Of a stretch of 64,000 nt of DNA, positions 27,761 through 36,500 are shown piece after piece. The stretch's first letter is position 1. Each line of letters begins with the position of its first letter. This stretch comes from Shewanella avicenniae (GTDB taxonomy: Bacteria > Pseudomonadota > Gammaproteobacteria > Enterobacterales > Shewanellaceae): the NCBI RefSeq assembly GCF_017354945.1, contig NZ_CP071503.1, forward strand, positions 2,790,001 through 2,854,000, written 5' to 3'. The notes below the pieces were generated by a model, which saw nothing but the letters and a program-made list of their open reading frames with translations, did not search any database and was not told the origin of the DNA. The position numbers were made by a program, and so were the translations under genes.

Positions 27761-28078
27761 ATGAAATATTTAACAAACCGTAAACTAAGCTTGGCAACTA
27801 TCCTGCTATTTTCAGCGATGTCTGTTATCGGATTTAGTGCAAATGCTGATTCGTCAATTGACAAGATGCACAAAGGCTACGACAAAGCCGAACAATGTTT
27901 GGGATGTCATGGTTCTTATGAAGAAAATGCCAAAAAAACTGCAAATCTAGGTAAATGGAACCCACACAACTCCATTCACGGCGGGTATGTTGACTGCACC
28001 AACTGCCATAAGCAAAACAAGGTAGAGAAAAACTACTGTGCCTACTGCCACGAGTACCAACCTGCTGCTAAAAAGTAA
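27761..28078 (+). CDS. Small three-haem c-type cytochrome, partner of the reductase
   Basis: 105 residues with a signal peptide ending near SANA-DSS and three CXXCH haem sites (CLGCH, CTNCH, CAYCH). Spacing and context (CHGSYEENA ... CTNCHKQ ... CAYCHEYQP) line up with haems II, III and IV of the tetrahaem flavocytochrome c3 domain; the region that would carry haem I is missing. It starts one base after the reductase stop, with AAAGGAG upstream. It should feed electrons, probably from CymA or periplasmic cytochromes, to the flavoprotein. Confidence 0.88.
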   Translation: MKYLTNRKLSLATILLFSAMSVIGFSANADSSIDKMHKGYDKAEQCLGCHGSYEENAKKTANLGKWNPHNSIHGGYVDCTNCHKQNKVEKNYCAYCHEYQPAAKK

Positions 28079-28563
28079 TCCTAGTTAACAGTTAGCTTTT
28101 ACTGCGCCAGCTCTGACGTTCGCTCCCGGACGTATTACCCAAACTCAGGGTTGGCGCAGTTCTCATGCTCATCATCCACCCCAGAACAAATTTGTTAAAG
28201 CGGTAGATACTCAGCAATTTTTTTGCTCGTGATTTCGATAGCTCTGGCCGTTTAAAAGGGCTGATTATCGACAACGCGCGTCACTCGCTTTTGAGAGTTT
28301 CACTTCTTCATCCCAACTACGCATTTTATGAAATTTTGCTAACACTCCTATCAATTAATCAGCGTAAACATAAAAATTTACAACTAATGTTAACAATACG
28401 TTATTGTAAATTAATGTATATCTCATATAGAGTGTCTATCAGCGTAATGGGACTGATTTCAGACAAGAAATGTCCTCTTCGCTATCTAACTTACTATTTC
28501 CCAATAAAATTTGCGCCAATGTGGGGTTGAGTTTCGTTCTAAATAAGTTGCTGAAGGGGGGTT
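28079..28563. other. Gene-free region with two inverted repeats
   Basis: No convincing gene. Arms ACTGCGCCA (28101-28109) and TGGCGCAGT (28152-28160) are perfect complements enclosing 42 bases, placed just after the cytochrome stop; there is no T-run. Further on, ACAATA-CGT-TATTGT (28393-28407) lies inside AATTTACAA (28375-28383) / TTGTAAATT (28404-28412), 150 bases before the sigma-factor gene, and may be regulatory. Short ORFs here look like chance. Confidence 0.45.
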
Positions 28564-29139
28564 ATGTCTAATTCAGAGAAAAGTGAGTCGGTAATCTCTG
28601 TGTATGCAGAGTGTAAATACTCCCTACGAAAAATGATCAGTAAATACCTTAATCGTGCCAGCGATGTTGAGGATGTGCTGCAAGAAACCTTCACCCGCAC
28701 CTTTGCGGCAGATAAGAAAAAATCGATCGATTTCCCTAAGCTGTACCTTTTTAAAACGGCAAAGCATCTCGTCTACAACGAAAACATAAACATCACCAAT
28801 ACGTTAACCGAATATTTAGATGACTTCGCTTCATTTAAAAACCCTTCCAAGTCAGAGAATCCGCTCGATCTGCTTACCGAAGATGAAGAACGTGCATTAC
28901 TGCAGCAAGCGATGGCAACATTACCTGAACAATGTCGTCGCGTAACCCATCTTCGACTTACAGAACATTTTGCGGTCAAAGATATCGCGGTAGAACTTAA
29001 TCTATCCTTGAGTACTGTGGAGAAACATCTTGCCAAAGGTATTGAACGTTGCGACCGATATATGCGCGAATTCGTTAATGAGTATCAAAGCCAAGAGTTT
29101 CAAGAGTCTCAGCTGCACGGTAAAAGGGAGTCTTGTTAA
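28564..29139 (+). CDS. ECF sigma factor, FecI-like
   Basis: The 191-residue sigma factor has region 2 (NRASDVEDVLQETFTRTF, about 33-50) and region 4 (LPEQCRRVTHLRLTEHFAVKDIAVELNLSLSTVEKHLAKG, about 121-160), with no region 3, as in extracytoplasmic-function factors of the FecI type. A strong GGGGG-containing site precedes the ATG. Its stop overlaps the FecR start by one base (TAATG). It should direct polymerase to the TonB-receptor/amidohydrolase genes when the receptor signals. Confidence 0.93.
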   Translation: MSNSEKSESVISVYAECKYSLRKMISKYLNRASDVEDVLQETFTRTFAADKKKSIDFPKLYLFKTAKHLVYNENINITNTLTEYLDDFASFKNPSKSENPLDLLTEDEERALLQQAMATLPEQCRRVTHLRLTEHFAVKDIAVELNLSLSTVEKHLAKGIERCDRYMREFVNEYQSQEFQESQLHGKRESC

Positions 29140-30218
29140 TGCCAAGAATTGTCAAATTCCCTAACTCGTTGGAACGCATTCAAAGTGAAGCGGCAAGTTG
29201 GATCAGCAGAATACAAACTGGCAAGCTGTCCGACTCGGAGCAAGCTGAATTAAGAGCTTGGGTTTCACAAAGCAAGACACATGAGCATGAATTAAGGGTC
29301 ATGTCAGAAAACTGGGATCGATTGCAATCGATGGCAGATCGTTGCAACGAAACAGCATCTCAACCTCGCGACTTAACCCTAAAAGATTCAAAACATTCAT
29401 CACAATGGTCCAAAACTGCAATCCGTTTGGTAGCAGCTGTGGCACTGATTGTGACGATTCCATTTATGTACATTGAACTGGTTAATCAAGGCTTAGATCA
29501 GGGCACAAATGGACAATACGCCACAGCTGTCGGCACTCAGAAAACATTGACCTTGGCAGATGGATCAATCGTCACGCTCAATACCGACAGTAAGCTGGTC
29601 GTGAACTATAACGATGATATTCGAGAAATTACTCTTGTCCGCGGAGAAGCTAATTTTGATGTTGCCAAAGATAAACAGCATCCATTTATCGTTAAGGCTG
29701 GCCATGGAGATGTGCAAGCCTTAGGTACTAGTTTTGCCGTTAGACTAGAGGGTGAAACAGTAGATGTGTTGGTATCGCATGGTACGGTGAGAGTTCGTGC
29801 AGATGAGCAAGTAATCACCAAGCAACAAATCGATAACCCTGAAATTTCCTCCGAAGAACATAAGGCCAACCATCAACAGCAAGTTGTCCTTGCAACAGCC
29901 GGTAAACGAGTGGTGTTCGACCAAAAAGTTGTCAAATCCGTCACTGAAGAGCCTAAGAAGGATCTCGAAAGACATCTGTATTGGAAAAGAGGATTTCTGG
30001 ACTTCACCGAGCAGCCACTCACCCAAGTCGTTGAGGAAGTTAGCCGCTATACCAATTACAAAATTATCATCTCCTCTCCCACACTGAATCAACTGCGAGT
30101 AGGGGGCTACTACCCTATTAATAATTTGGATACCGTGTTTGAAACACTTGAAATGAACTTTAACCTCGACGTTAAAAAGCTGGAAAACGGTACATTTATC
30201 ATCAAGGAGAAAGTCTAA
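29139..30218 (+). CDS. FecR-family anti-sigma/signal transducer
   Basis: About 359 residues from the ATG that overlaps the sigma-factor stop, with AAAGGGAG upstream. A cytoplasmic N-terminal segment (EAASWISRIQTGKLSDSEQ) binds the sigma factor; one membrane helix lies at about 100-122 (VAAVALIVTIPFMYIELV); the periplasmic part is a FecR domain (GSIVTLNTDSKLVV, GEANFDVAKD) and ends in an STN-like module (ITEQ/LDFTEQPLTQVVEEVSRY, about 285-355). It transmits receptor occupancy from the periplasm to the sigma factor. Confidence 0.93.
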   Translation: MPRIVKFPNSLERIQSEAASWISRIQTGKLSDSEQAELRAWVSQSKTHEHELRVMSENWDRLQSMADRCNETASQPRDLTLKDSKHSSQWSKTAIRLVAAVALIVTIPFMYIELVNQGLDQGTNGQYATAVGTQKTLTLADGSIVTLNTDSKLVVNYNDDIREITLVRGEANFDVAKDKQHPFIVKAGHGDVQALGTSFAVRLEGETVDVLVSHGTVRVRADEQVITKQQIDNPEISSEEHKANHQQQVVLATAGKRVVFDQKVVKSVTEEPKKDLERHLYWKRGFLDFTEQPLTQVVEEVSRYTNYKIIISSPTLNQLRVGGYYPINNLDTVFETLEMNFNLDVKKLENGTFIIKEKV

Positions 30219-30250
30219 TTTTCAATTAGTTAAGATTTTTTCAAAAATTT

Positions 30251-30285
30251 TTCAAATTTGAGTAGCGGTTTTTGTTTCAAATTTG
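30251..30285 (+). repeat. Direct repeat upstream of the TonB receptor
   Basis: TTCAAATTTG occurs at 30251-30260 and 30276-30285, each copy containing the palindrome CAAATTTG, in a T-rich intergenic region after fecR. The 25-base spacing puts them about two helical turns plus apart. They could be an operator or ECF-promoter element. Confidence 0.4.
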
Positions 30286-30355
30286 CTTGTTATGTTGCAA
30301 GGCTGATAAAAGCTAAACAGATGATTAACATTTACTCAGCCGATACGTGGGAAAC

Positions 30356-33300
30356 ATGATTGAGAGATATTGTCGGAAGACTAAACACGTTATTTTTTTC
30401 ATGCTGTTGATGTTGCCCCTAACAATCTGGGCTCAGGTTGCTACAACATCATCAGAGAGAATCGTAACGTTTAATATTCTTTCCGCTCCAGCGTCTGAAA
30501 GTTTAAAACACTTCGCTGAGCAGACGGGTCTCGCCATCTTATTCCCACACAACTTAGTTGCCGAGTTACATACCCCCAATGTTAACGGCAGCTATTCCAT
30601 TCAAGACGGACTTAACCTGTTACTTAATGGAACAGGTCTTAGCGGAAATATCTCAGCTAAAGGCACTATTTTCATCAAGGTGGCCAAAAAAGCTGGGGAC
30701 ACATCTCCGACACCGTCGCTGATAGAAGCAAGCAAAATGAATAATTCTGAACCGAAATTTAAAATTAAAAAAACCGCGCGAAGTGTTATTGCATCTTTAC
30801 TCGCTGCAGCTTCAGCCACGTCTTATGCTCAAGATGTCGCTGACGATAGCGCAGACAAAAAAGAGAAACAGCCACAAGAGAAAATCACTGTTGTGGGTTC
30901 CCGTATCGCTGGCGCCTATGTAGGTGATGCGCTTCCCGTCAGTGTGATCGGTACTGATGAAATTGAAGCAATCGGCGCTGTTTCTGGCGATGAGTTGTTT
31001 CGCTCCATTCCACAATTTGGCGACGTTAGCTTCAACCAATCCTCAGGGCAAACTAGCAGTAACTTCGCTCGTGGCGATGTGGGCTCAGTCGATCTACGCA
31101 ACTTAGGTGTCGGCAGCACCCTAGTGCTGATCAACGGTCGCCGTGGTGTCAATTACCCAAGCAGTCAGGCAAGTGGCACTTTTGCCCCTGTTCTTACCTT
31201 TAACTCCAACACCATTCCTATGAACGGTGTAAAACGCGTTGAAATTTTGCGCGATGGCGCGGGGGCAATTTATGGCTCTGACGCTGTAGCAGGCGTCGTC
31301 AACATTGTACTTAACGACGATTTTGAAGGCGCAAAGGTTGAAGCTCAGTATGGTACCGCTGAAGGTACCAATATGGACGAAGTCAATCTCAGCGGTACGT
31401 TTGGTAAAAGCCTTAACAATGGCAAAGGTAATATCAGTCTATTTGTAAACTACACCGACCGCTCGGCCTTGCTTGCCTCAGATCAGGAATTCTCTGCATC
31501 TGGCGACTTGCGTCCGCTATTTGTGGGAACAGAGTTCGAAGGCTCTGGTTCTCTTCGAAATGACAGTACCACCCGTCCTTGGGGTAACTTCCAAACAATT
31601 GGTGGGATTCCGGTTTACCAAGATGGCAGTTTACTTACCAGCTCTGGTGGCAGCTTCCACGTGCAGCCATCAATGAACGCCGGCTGCCGAGCAAGTTTAG
31701 GCGATGGTATTTGCCTTGATGACGGCTCAGCATCAACCACCAGCACGGATGAAAACACTCGCTGGGATGCGCGCCAAAATTATCCCATCGCCTTAATGCC
31801 AGATCTTGAACGTCTTAATACATTCGCGATGGCAAAATATGATCTCTCTGATAACTTGCAGCTGTTCGGCGAAGCCAGTTACTACCGCGGTGTCACCAAA
31901 AGCATTCAAGACAGCGTGTTCTCAATTGGCTCATTACAAATGAGTATTCCAGCATCAAACTACTGGAACCCGTTTGGCCCAGTTTACTTTGATGATGGCA
32001 CCTTGAATCCGAACCGACTGCCAGGGATTGATGCCCCAGAGGAAGGTTTACCTGTCACTATCAGCACCCTACGTTACACAGATTTAGGACCAACCAACGT
32101 TCGAGTAACCGCTGAACAATATCGTGTTTTGGGTGGATTACGCGGCAACACCGCTAAGTGGGATTGGGAAACTGCGATGTTTTACAGTGAGGCCACTGTA
32201 GATGATCGCCAAGAAGGGATAAGTTCAACTGCCTTACAAGAAAACTTGGCACTGTCGACACCTGACGCCTATAACCCTTTCAATGGTGGTGACCCATTAA
32301 ATCCTGGTAGTGATACCACTATCAGTTCTCAAGCTGCGATTGATGCAATTTCTATTGAATCAAACAGAAAGAACAAAACAACACTCTTTCAAATTGATGC
32401 AAACGCTTCAACACCTGATCTATTTACCTTGTGGGCCGGTGATGTTGGCGTAGCAGTAGGCGCTGAATTTAGACGCGAAACTCAGCTAGATGATCGCGAC
32501 CCTAACGTTGATGGCACTAACCTCTGGTATGACTTTGTCACTGGTGTACAACAAGATAGTAACCTGTACGGTGTGAGTCCTACGCCGGACAACTACGGCA
32601 GTCGCAAAGTGTTTTCTGCCTATGCTGAATTGGCGGTGCCATTAGTCAGTGAAGAGATGCAAATCCCGCTAATGCAATCGCTCTCGATGCAAGTCGCTGG
32701 TCGTTATGAGCATTACAGTGATTTCGGCAGTGTCGCAAAACCTAAAGTCAGCGCTTCATGGGTGGTTAATGATTATGTACGCTTCCGCGGTGCATATTCT
32801 GAAGGCTTTAGAGCACCTAACTTGGAGCAGGTAAACGCGTCGATTGTGACTCGTGGTAATAGCCGTACTGACTGGGTGTTGTGTGAAGCAGACTTAAGAG
32901 CAGGTCGTATTGACAACTTTTCCGATTGCGATGCCAGTCGAGTAGCCACTGCTCGCCGCTCGGGTAACCCAGATCTGAAAGCGGAAGAGTCCACTAACTG
33001 GACCACAGGTATTGTATTTATGCCTGACTTTCTGCCAGAAAGCTTAGGTCATTTTACTATCTCGGCTGATTACTGGTCGATTGAGCAAGAAGGAATTGTT
33101 GGCGTCTTTGGTGAAGGCAATGCTTTGATTGTTGACTACCTAGAAAGGATGCAAGGAAGCTTCAACCCTGACGTATCTCGCCGAGAGCCAACCGCTGATG
33201 ATATTGCTCGATTTGCCGGCACAGGAATAGATCCTGTAGGGCAAATCATGTACGTCGATGACATGTATCGCAACTTACAACCACAGAAAGTTCGTGGTAT

Positions 33301-33823
33301 CGATTTAAGTTTGATCTGGCAAAAACGTAATACGGAATTTGGTAGCTTCGATTTCAATTTAAGTGCATCACACTTACTTGAGTATTCTCGCGGCAATCCA
33401 CCAGCGATTGAAGCACTATACACCGCAAGGGATGCCGGACTGATCAACGAAGGTACAGAGTTGCCAGAGTCTTCTGACTTGATTGAGCAAAACGGTAACC
33501 CAGATTGGCGCGTTTCTTCGTCATTAACATGGTCATATAACAATCTACGAGTGGGCACCAACGCAACCTACGTATCTGGCTTCTATGACACTTCGTTATT
33601 AAGTGCTGGTAATTACTGGCACGTAGATGACCATACCGTGGTCAATCTCTACGCTCAGTACTCGTTGCCAGAAGATATTCTGATGGGAACTAAGGTCAAA
33701 GTGGGGATCCGTAATCTGTTTGATAAACAACCCCCATTGGCAGACGAAACCTACGGTTATTACGGCGCCGTACACTCACCAACCCCAAGATACTTTTACA
33801 TTAACTTCCTGACTCAATTTTAA
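30356..33823 (+). CDS. TonB-dependent receptor/transducer with STN domain
   Basis: About 1155 residues from the ATG (a GTG three codons earlier is possible). A signal peptide ends near WAQVA; an STN signalling domain follows (about 40-95, SESLKHFAEQTGLAILF). After a linker, a second signal-peptide-like segment appears (KKTARSVIASLLAAASATSYAQ, split around residues 138-159), then a plug domain (EKITVVGSRIAG, VLINGRRG, EILRDGAGAIYGSDAVAGVVNI) and a 22-strand-type barrel ending YFYINFLTQF. It imports an unknown nutrient and signals through the FecR protein upstream. Confidence 0.9.
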   Translation: MIERYCRKTKHVIFFMLLMLPLTIWAQVATTSSERIVTFNILSAPASESLKHFAEQTGLAILFPHNLVAELHTPNVNGSYSIQDGLNLLLNGTGLSGNISAKGTIFIKVAKKAGDTSPTPSLIEASKMNNSEPKFKIKKTARSVIASLLAAASATSYAQDVADDSADKKEKQPQEKITVVGSRIAGAYVGDALPVSVIGTDEIEAIGAVSGDELFRSIPQFGDVSFNQSSGQTSSNFARGDVGSVDLRNLGVGSTLVLINGRRGVNYPSSQASGTFAPVLTFNSNTIPMNGVKRVEILRDGAGAIYGSDAVAGVVNIVLNDDFEGAKVEAQYGTAEGTNMDEVNLSGTFGKSLNNGKGNISLFVNYTDRSALLASDQEFSASGDLRPLFVGTEFEGSGSLRNDSTTRPWGNFQTIGGIPVYQDGSLLTSSGGSFHVQPSMNAGCRASLGDGICLDDGSASTTSTDENTRWDARQNYPIALMPDLERLNTFAMAKYDLSDNLQLFGEASYYRGVTKSIQDSVFSIGSLQMSIPASNYWNPFGPVYFDDGTLNPNRLPGIDAPEEGLPVTISTLRYTDLGPTNVRVTAEQYRVLGGLRGNTAKWDWETAMFYSEATVDDRQEGISSTALQENLALSTPDAYNPFNGGDPLNPGSDTTISSQAAIDAISIESNRKNKTTLFQIDANASTPDLFTLWAGDVGVAVGAEFRRETQLDDRDPNVDGTNLWYDFVTGVQQDSNLYGVSPTPDNYGSRKVFSAYAELAVPLVSEEMQIPLMQSLSMQVAGRYEHYSDFGSVAKPKVSASWVVNDYVRFRGAYSEGFRAPNLEQVNASIVTRGNSRTDWVLCEADLRAGRIDNFSDCDASRVATARRSGNPDLKAEESTNWTTGIVFMPDFLPESLGHFTISADYWSIEQEGIVGVFGEGNALIVDYLERMQGSFNPDVSRREPTADDIARFAGTGIDPVGQIMYVDDMYRNLQPQKVRGIDLSLIWQKRNTEFGSFDFNLSASHLLEYSRGNPPAIEALYTARDAGLINEGTELPESSDLIEQNGNPDWRVSSSLTWSYNNLRVGTNATYVSGFYDTSLLSAGNYWHVDDHTVVNLYAQYSLPEDILMGTKVKVGIRNLFDKQPPLADETYGYYGAVHSPTPRYFYINFLTQF

Positions 33824-33914
33824 GTTTTGAGTGATATGGCATTGGCTTAACTGAGCCAATGCCAGTTTTCAATTCGATTAATTAAAGTATCTTTTCTCAA
33901 GGAATTAGAACTCT

Positions 33915-35252
33915 ATGCCTACGTTTAAATTAATGACGCTAGCGCTGTTGGTTGCGTCATGCGGTTATGCTAATGCCGCTAAACAACTGCCCTACCCTTC
34001 AACTTATACAGCGCCAGAAACCCAAAATTATGCCATTGTTGGCGCCACCATTATGCCAGCTAACGGACCTGAAATTACTAACGGTGTCGTTTTGCTTAAA
34101 GATGGCAAGATTTACGCTGTTGGACAGGACATCAAAGTACCAAAAAACTTTGAAGTGATTGATGGTCAAGGTAAATGGGTAACACCTGGCATTATCGATA
34201 TTCACTCTCACCTCGGCGCTTTTTCATCACCTGGTATTCCTTCAATGAGAAACGGTAATGAAAAGACGGATAAAAACACCGCTGAAGTATGGGTAGAACA
34301 CTCTGTTTGGCCGCAGGATCCAGCGTTTCAACGTGCTCGAGAAGGCGGTGTTACCACCATGCTGGTGCTACCCGGCTCTGCAAACCTATTTGGTGGCAGA
34401 TCGGTTGTCATAAAAAATGTGCCCGCAGCGACTGCACAAGAGATGAAATTCCCTGACACCCGCTACGGTGTGAAGATGGCCTGTGGCGAAAACCCTATCA
34501 CCTATGCAGCCAAAGGCCATGACCCTTATACCCGCATGGGGAACATGGCAGGATTTCGTAAAGCATTCATCGATGCACAAGAATATCTCGCTAAGAAAAA
34601 GAATGGGTCTCCCGTCAAAGAAGACTTAGAGTTAGAAACTTTGTCTGGTGTGCTTGCTGGAGACATTGACGTCCATATCCACTGTTATCGCGCCGACGAA
34701 ATGGCACAAATGGTTGATCTTTCACATGAATTCAACTTTAAAATTAACAGTTTCCATCATGCAACTCAGGCATACAAAATCGCTAACTTGCTAGCTAAAG
34801 AAAAAATCGCGGTTGCGACTTGGTCCGATCGTTGGGGCTTTAAAATGGAGGCTTACGATGCTGTGCCAATGAATGCTGCGGCACTGGAGTGGGCTGGGGT
34901 AAATGTCAGCATTCATTCTGATAGTAGCGTATTAATCCAACGATTAAACGTCGAAGCCGCGAAAGCAATGGCACAAGCGAAACGAGCTAATCAACCCATT
35001 TCGCGTGAACAAGCACTACGCTGGATAACACTAAATCCGGCGGAAAAAATGGGGCTCGCTGACCGAATTGGCAGTATCGTCAAAGGCAAAAATGCCGATG
35101 TGGTACTTTGGGATCATGACCCGTTCAGCATCTACGCCAAAGCAGAAAAAGTCTTCATTGATGGCAAGGTGGTCGTCGACCGAAACAGCCCACATACCTT
35201 CTCTTCAGATTTTCTTTTAGGACAACCAGTTTCGGAGTCCCACTATGAATAA
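33915..35252 (+). CDS. Exported amidohydrolase with intact metal site
   Basis: 445 residues with a signal peptide (cleavage near YANA-AKQL). The amidohydrolase TIM-barrel shows the metal ligands DIHSHLG (about 94-100), HIHCY (about 253), SFHHATQ (about 278) and the catalytic Asp in SIHSDSS (about 334). It belongs to the imidazolonepropionase/prolidase-like group that hydrolyses cyclic amides or dipeptides in the periplasm. Its last codons overlap the start of the next amidohydrolase by 8 bases; the two probably form a complex. Confidence 0.88.
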   Translation: MPTFKLMTLALLVASCGYANAAKQLPYPSTYTAPETQNYAIVGATIMPANGPEITNGVVLLKDGKIYAVGQDIKVPKNFEVIDGQGKWVTPGIIDIHSHLGAFSSPGIPSMRNGNEKTDKNTAEVWVEHSVWPQDPAFQRAREGGVTTMLVLPGSANLFGGRSVVIKNVPAATAQEMKFPDTRYGVKMACGENPITYAAKGHDPYTRMGNMAGFRKAFIDAQEYLAKKKNGSPVKEDLELETLSGVLAGDIDVHIHCYRADEMAQMVDLSHEFNFKINSFHHATQAYKIANLLAKEKIAVATWSDRWGFKMEAYDAVPMNAAALEWAGVNVSIHSDSSVLIQRLNVEAAKAMAQAKRANQPISREQALRWITLNPAEKMGLADRIGSIVKGKNADVVLWDHDPFSIYAKAEKVFIDGKVVVDRNSPHTFSSDFLLGQPVSESHYE

Positions 35253-36498
35253 GTTTAGTTTTCTTGCGCTTTTTGTATCACTTTCACTTTGCCATACAGC
35301 CACAGCCGAAACCCTGCTGTTGAACGACGCCCAAATTATCACTGCATCGAGCCAAGGGACCTTAAGCAATGGCGATATTTTGATTAAGGACGGTGTGATT
35401 GTCGAAGTATCGCCAAAAATCACCGCTAAAGCAGACAAAACGATTGAGATGGCTGGCAAAGTCATCACCCCTGGCTTTATTAATTCTGAAAGCTCGTTGG
35501 GGATCACCGAAATTAGCGGTGGAGCTGATGCCAATGAAATGTCATCAAAAGATAAATCTTTCTCCGCCGCCTTTAATACCGCCGATATTCTGAACCCTTA
35601 CTCAATTGCGGTTCCCATTGCACGTCGAGGTGGTGTTTCAACAGTAATCGTGGCACCAAGAAGCAATGGAGATAATCATTTTGCAGGCTTAGCTACTCAA
35701 TTCACGCTAACTGATAGTCAAAATGAAGTACTCAATACCGAAGGCATTGCGGAGTTTTGGGACTTCAAAGCAATAGCCGAGGGTCGAGGCGCAACGATTA
35801 CGCGTTTTAAAGAAGAATTAGCTGATGCAACGTCATTTGCTGAAAATAATGATGTCTTCTACAAAGGCCGCCTAAAGTCTCGGAGCTGGTCGTTATACGA
35901 TTTGAAGGCGCTTGAACCCATTGTAAAAGGTGAAAGAGTGTTAGCGCTTCGAGTGGAGCGAGCCACTGATATTCGAGCCGTATTACGGATCCTCAAGGGC
36001 ACAAAAATTAAAGCCGTACTTGTTGGGGTTGCTGAAGGTTGGATGGTAGCCAAGGATATTGCTGCATCAGGCGTGTCCGTTGTTGTTGATACCACAGAGA
36101 ACTTGCCAAGCGATTTTGATGTGGTTAACGCAAGCAATGAAAATGTGCGGGTGTTATATGAAGCCGGTGTCAATATTGTCATTGGTGGCGCGGGTTCAGC
36201 ACACGACACTGGTAAGATCCGTTACTTTGCCGGGATGTCTGTTGCAAATGGTTTGCCTTATGACGCGGCTATCGCTGGTCTAACAGCTAATGCTGCAAAG
36301 GCGTGGGGACTCAAAGATGTTGGTAGTATCCAAAAAGGAATGCGCGCAGATTTAGCAGTATGGGACGGAGACCCTTTAGAGCCACTCTCCTTGCTAACTG
36401 CGTTATATATTCAAGGTGAAAGCCAGTCGCTTGTCACTCGCCAAGATCGCTTAGAGCAAAAATATATTCCGCAAGCAACCAATGTATATCAGAAGTAA
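35245..36498 (+). CDS. Amidohydrolase-like protein lacking the HxH metal motif
   Basis: 417 residues with a signal peptide (ends near TATA-ETL). The overall barrel and the C-terminal GSIQKGMRADLAVWDGDPLEP block are those of an amidohydrolase, but the place of the metal-binding HxH after ITPGF reads INSESS, and the usual GTD catalytic block reads IGGAGSAHDTG. It is therefore probably inactive by itself and may serve as the non-catalytic partner of the preceding enzyme, with which it overlaps by 8 bases. Two bases separate it from the third amidohydrolase. Confidence 0.85.
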   Translation: MNKFSFLALFVSLSLCHTATAETLLLNDAQIITASSQGTLSNGDILIKDGVIVEVSPKITAKADKTIEMAGKVITPGFINSESSLGITEISGGADANEMSSKDKSFSAAFNTADILNPYSIAVPIARRGGVSTVIVAPRSNGDNHFAGLATQFTLTDSQNEVLNTEGIAEFWDFKAIAEGRGATITRFKEELADATSFAENNDVFYKGRLKSRSWSLYDLKALEPIVKGERVLALRVERATDIRAVLRILKGTKIKAVLVGVAEGWMVAKDIAASGVSVVVDTTENLPSDFDVVNASNENVRVLYEAGVNIVIGGAGSAHDTGKIRYFAGMSVANGLPYDAAIAGLTANAAKAWGLKDVGSIQKGMRADLAVWDGDPLEPLSLLTALYIQGESQSLVTRQDRLEQKYIPQATNVYQK

Positions 36499-36500
36499 GG

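Noticed and set aside
28092..28274. 60-residue minus-strand ORF after the cytochrome gene
   Set aside because: No ribosome site or recognisable domain, and it crosses a structured inverted repeat.
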